A model generated the notes under the pieces. That model did no database searches and was not told the DNA's origin. It saw nothing but the letters and a program-made list of their open reading frames with translations. Positions 63,276 through 64,000 of a stretch of 64,000 nt of DNA are shown in pieces; the first letter of the stretch is position 1, and every line of letters starts with the position of its first letter. Origin of the DNA: Cymbidium sinense. Taxonomy: Eukaryota > Streptophyta > Magnoliopsida > Asparagales > Orchidaceae. The stretch covers positions 31,525,906 to 31,589,905 of the forward strand of contig CM038221.1 of NCBI GenBank assembly GCA_021442155.1. The letters are read 5' to 3'. The position numbers and the translations under genes were made by a program.

Positions 63276-64000
63276 TGTTGAGATTGATTGGCATCTTCCT
63301 TATATGTTGGATATAACACATCTTTGATATGCCAACCGCCATTGGAATGATCTGATTTGAGTTAAACTATTAGGGGGTGGCATTTCTAATATCGCTTTGA
63401 TCTTCTCAAGATTAATTTTGATTCCATCATGTCAGACAATAAACCTAAAAAGTTTTCCTAAAGCTACTCTAAATGCACACTTCAGGGGTTCATTTTGAGG
63501 TGAAATTGTATTAACCGTTCAAAAACTACTCTCAAGTCAAAGAGATGGTATTCCTTTTCTTTGCTTTTGACCATGAGATCATCGATGTAGCATTCAACTT
63601 GGTGATGAATGAGTTTGTCAAAGATTCGAGTCATGGCCCATTGATATGTGGCGCCAACATTTTAAGGCCAAAAAGCATGGTCTTGTAGCAACATATTCTG
63701 GTCGGGGTTCTAAAGGCAGTGTTCCTTTCATCTTCAGGGACCATCTTTATTTGGTTATATCCAGATGAACCTTCCATGAAAGAGAAGACTGCATGAGATG
63801 GGGCAATATCCACTATCATTTCTAGTATTGGTAGTGGAAATTTGTCTATTGGACATACCATATTTAGATCCCTAAAATTGACGCATATGTAAATTTGGCC
63901 TTTTTTTCTTAACTGGGAAAAAACTAGCCAACCAGGTGGGGTATTTTTTTCTCTTGAATGAAGCCAGCATTGATCAGTTTCTTGACTTTAGAAATAGTCT
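63276..64000 (-). pseudogene. Reverse transcriptase remains of the right element (continues past the window)
   Basis: The minus-strand stretch 63631-63861 encodes the RT core with 'VFSFMEGSSGYNQIKM' and 'FRTPTRICCYKTMLFGLK'. The catalytic box reads YIDD at 63578-63589, so unlike in the left copy the active-site residues are intact, but stops and indels separate the surrounding segments. The region to 63276 matches the connection domain at 1045-1200. The N-terminal part of pol continues beyond position 64000. Confidence 0.85.

Larger units (their letters stand above)
51953..64000 (-). mobile_element. Degenerate Ty3/gypsy (Tat-like) retrotransposon, internal region, right copy
   Basis: Read on the minus strand from 64000: RT, RNase H, second RNase H, integrase (split by a giant LTR at 54393-61328) and repeat-rich 3' UTR. 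The pieces match the left element (1-5210) domain by domain and share wording down to the 3' UTR, so they are the same family. Several motifs are better kept than in the left copy, for example the RT catalytic YIDD box. Gag, protease and the 5' LTR lie beyond 64000. Including nested insertions and the inferred 3' LTR the element covers at least 25 kb of this window. Confidence 0.8.

Noticed and set aside
1..64000. CRISPR array, operon, phage or bacterial defence system
   Set aside because: All repeats are explained by retroelements and microsatellites; gene structure, polyadenylation signals and repeat types are those of a plant nuclear genome.

Overview
This is a 64 kb stretch of nuclear plant DNA, AT-rich and dominated by old, nested LTR retrotransposons around one small gene island. 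A flowering plant is indicated by the Tat-type Ty3/gypsy polymerase remains, a short interstitial array of the plant telomere repeat and a plant-specific gene. The GC-rich start of that gene, falling toward its 3' end, suggests a monocot, possibly a palm; the species cannot be fixed from sequence alone.

Layout. 1-5210: plus-strand internal region of a Tat-like Ty3/gypsy element (RT, RNase H, second 'archaeal-type' RNase H, integrase, tandem-repeat 3' UTR), full of stops and frameshifts. 5211-15146: two plus-oriented copies of a giant (about 7 kb) non-coding LTR, one inside the other, the outer one truncated. 15147-23986: low-copy island with one intact intronless gene (18110-18721). 23987-38699: one giant solo LTR split by a second, each with a perfect 5-bp target site duplication (TSD: GTGTC and ACTAC). 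38733-51952: a third giant LTR split by a fourth (43926-51295, TSD GGCTC). 51953-64000: minus-strand internal region of a second Tat-like element, its integrase split by another giant LTR (54393-61328).

Synthesis. The 7-kb units start TGTTGAC and end CACCACA when read in the same direction as the adjacent pol remains. Three have matching 5-bp TSDs and behave as solo LTRs. The one at 38733-51952 abuts the 3' UTR of the right-hand element and has no matching TSD, as expected of a 3' LTR. I infer that the giant LTRs and the two pol regions belong to one family that has repeatedly inserted into itself and lost internal regions by LTR-LTR recombination. Each LTR has the same modular order, best seen in 5211-12817: about 180-bp tandem repeats, a zone dense in TTGAC[C/T] (W-box core), a GC-rich block with CCAAT, an AT-rich stretch, about 250-bp-spaced repeats, a conserved TTGTATAAGGG block, and a terminal inverted repeat.

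I see no prokaryotic, viral-defence or CRISPR-like system. The main novelty candidates are the giant nested LTR family with its W-box-rich zone and conserved TATA-like block, and the uncharacterised plant gene preserved between the two clusters.
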